Origin: Eximiradius sp.
GTDB taxonomy: Bacteria > Bacteroidota > Ignavibacteria > Kapaibacteriales > UBA2268
Assembly (NCBI GenBank): GCA_937127445.1
Contig: CAKZLY010000014.1
Span: forward strand, 67,001 to 131,000
Length of the DNA stretch: 64,000 nt
Reading direction: 5' to 3'
The notes below the pieces were generated by a model. It ran no database searches. It had not been told where the DNA came from and worked only from the letters and a program-made list of their open reading frames with translations. Positions within the stretch are counted from its first letter, which is position 1. Every line of letters begins with the position of its first letter. The position numbers and the translations under genes are program-made. This document shows positions 63,722-64,000 of the stretch, piece after piece.

Positions 63722-64000
63722 CTATTTTTTATGAAACACAAACTTCCCGTCGCTTGTGCAATCTATCAAAATTGTATCACCCGAAGTAAATTCACCTGAA
63801 AGCAATTTTACAGCAAGTTGGTCGGTAAGATGCTTTTGAATTGCTCTTTTCAGTGGACGTGCTCCATATTGAATATCGAAACCAAGTGTTGCCAACCAGT
63901 CTATTGCTGCATCAGTAATCTCCACATTTATTCCGTTCTTATTGAGCTTGTCAAACAGCGAATTAAGTTGCAATTTTGCGATATTTTTAATATCGTCCCG
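63722..64000 (-). CDS. clpB: ATP-dependent chaperone ClpB, C-terminal end only
   Basis: The frame is open to the right edge on the minus strand ([20 protein letters not shown]...), so only the last ~92 residues are present. [31 protein letters not shown] matches the ClpB/HSP100 D2 small domain (E. coli: [20 protein letters not shown]), and the end [19 protein letters not shown] is the usual short tail. The ATPase motifs are outside the window. ClpB disaggregates stress-damaged proteins with DnaK. Confidence 0.88.
   Translation of the reverse strand, partial: [92 protein letters not shown]

Noticed and set aside
53-63970. tRNA, rRNA or tmRNA genes and CRISPR arrays anywhere in the window
   Set aside because: Intergenic stretches were read for cloverleaf arms, conserved T-loop sequence and repeated spacers; none was convincing, though a tRNAscan or Infernal run would be the decisive test.

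Overview
The window reads as chromosomal DNA of an AT-rich (roughly 37% G+C by eye), Gram-negative bacterium of the Bacteroidota/Chlorobi-Ignavibacteria-Kapabacteria assemblage. The reasons are several large secreted proteins ending in type IX secretion (T9SS) C-terminal sorting domains, ADP-heptose (LPS) genes, a patatin-Omp85 outer-membrane protein, a bacillithiol deacetylase (BshB1), weak Shine-Dalgarno sites and at least one promoter of the Bacteroidota TTTG-N19-TAnnTTTG kind. The lineage is inferred; no rRNA gene is present to settle it.

Layout. 1-11 kb: the end of aspartase, a NifX-like metal-cluster protein, leuS, then mnmE-mnmG (tRNA wobble-U34 modification), a degenerate RmlD-like protein, the split ADP-heptose genes rfaE1/rfaE2, a glutaminyl cyclase and trmH. 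11-21 kb: recG-mntP-threonine/serine dehydratase on the minus strand, a large unknown lipoprotein with a YihY membrane protein, then ricT, acylphosphatase and a patatin-POTRA-barrel protein on the minus strand. 22 kb: an AT-rich divergent gap full of DnaA-box-like sequences. 22.5-33 kb: rpiB-bshB1, an LD-carboxypeptidase, an ATPase plus TOPRIM-like pair, an S41 protease, a cysteine desulfurase-like enzyme, a rhomboid protease, a RodZ-like protein and two hypotheticals. 33-41 kb: a decayed gene with a restriction-enzyme-like C-terminus and two very large T9SS substrates. 41-46 kb: a nitroreductase, a triple-parvulin isomerase, a HIT protein and rsmA. 46.7-50.5 kb: a more AT-rich accessory island (DUF3788 pseudogene, SGNH hydrolase, EFR1 ferredoxin, GNAT acetyltransferase) with integron attC-like ends. 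50.5-64 kb: a Spy-like T9SS protein, an ETF:quinone-oxidoreductase-type Fe-S membrane protein, a metallophosphoesterase, topA, DUF1232, VWA-OmpA, hydF, an RCC1-repeat T9SS protein, an MFS transporter and the C-terminus of clpB.

The most notable signals are outside the ordinary gene content. Two sites matching the ParB-binding parS consensus (TGTTNCACGTGAAACA) lie inside mnmG, one of them forming its start codon. About 17 kb away is a candidate chromosomal replication origin (22.18-22.48 kb) with one perfect and seven single-mismatch DnaA boxes. Together these suggest the window lies in the ori domain. Other items worth following are the two-gene ATPase/TOPRIM module (24.9-26.7 kb), the integrase-less cassette cluster (46.8-50.5 kb) and the decayed restriction-endonuclease-like gene with a 13-bp tandem duplication (33.3-33.6 kb).

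Functional threads: tRNA and rRNA maturation and translation (leuS, mnmE, mnmG, trmH, rsmA), envelope building (rfaE1/E2, LD-carboxypeptidase, parvulin, patatin-barrel, VWA-OmpA), DNA topology and repair (recG, topA), and surface display by T9SS (four clear substrates). No tRNA, rRNA, CRISPR array or intact insertion sequence was recognised.
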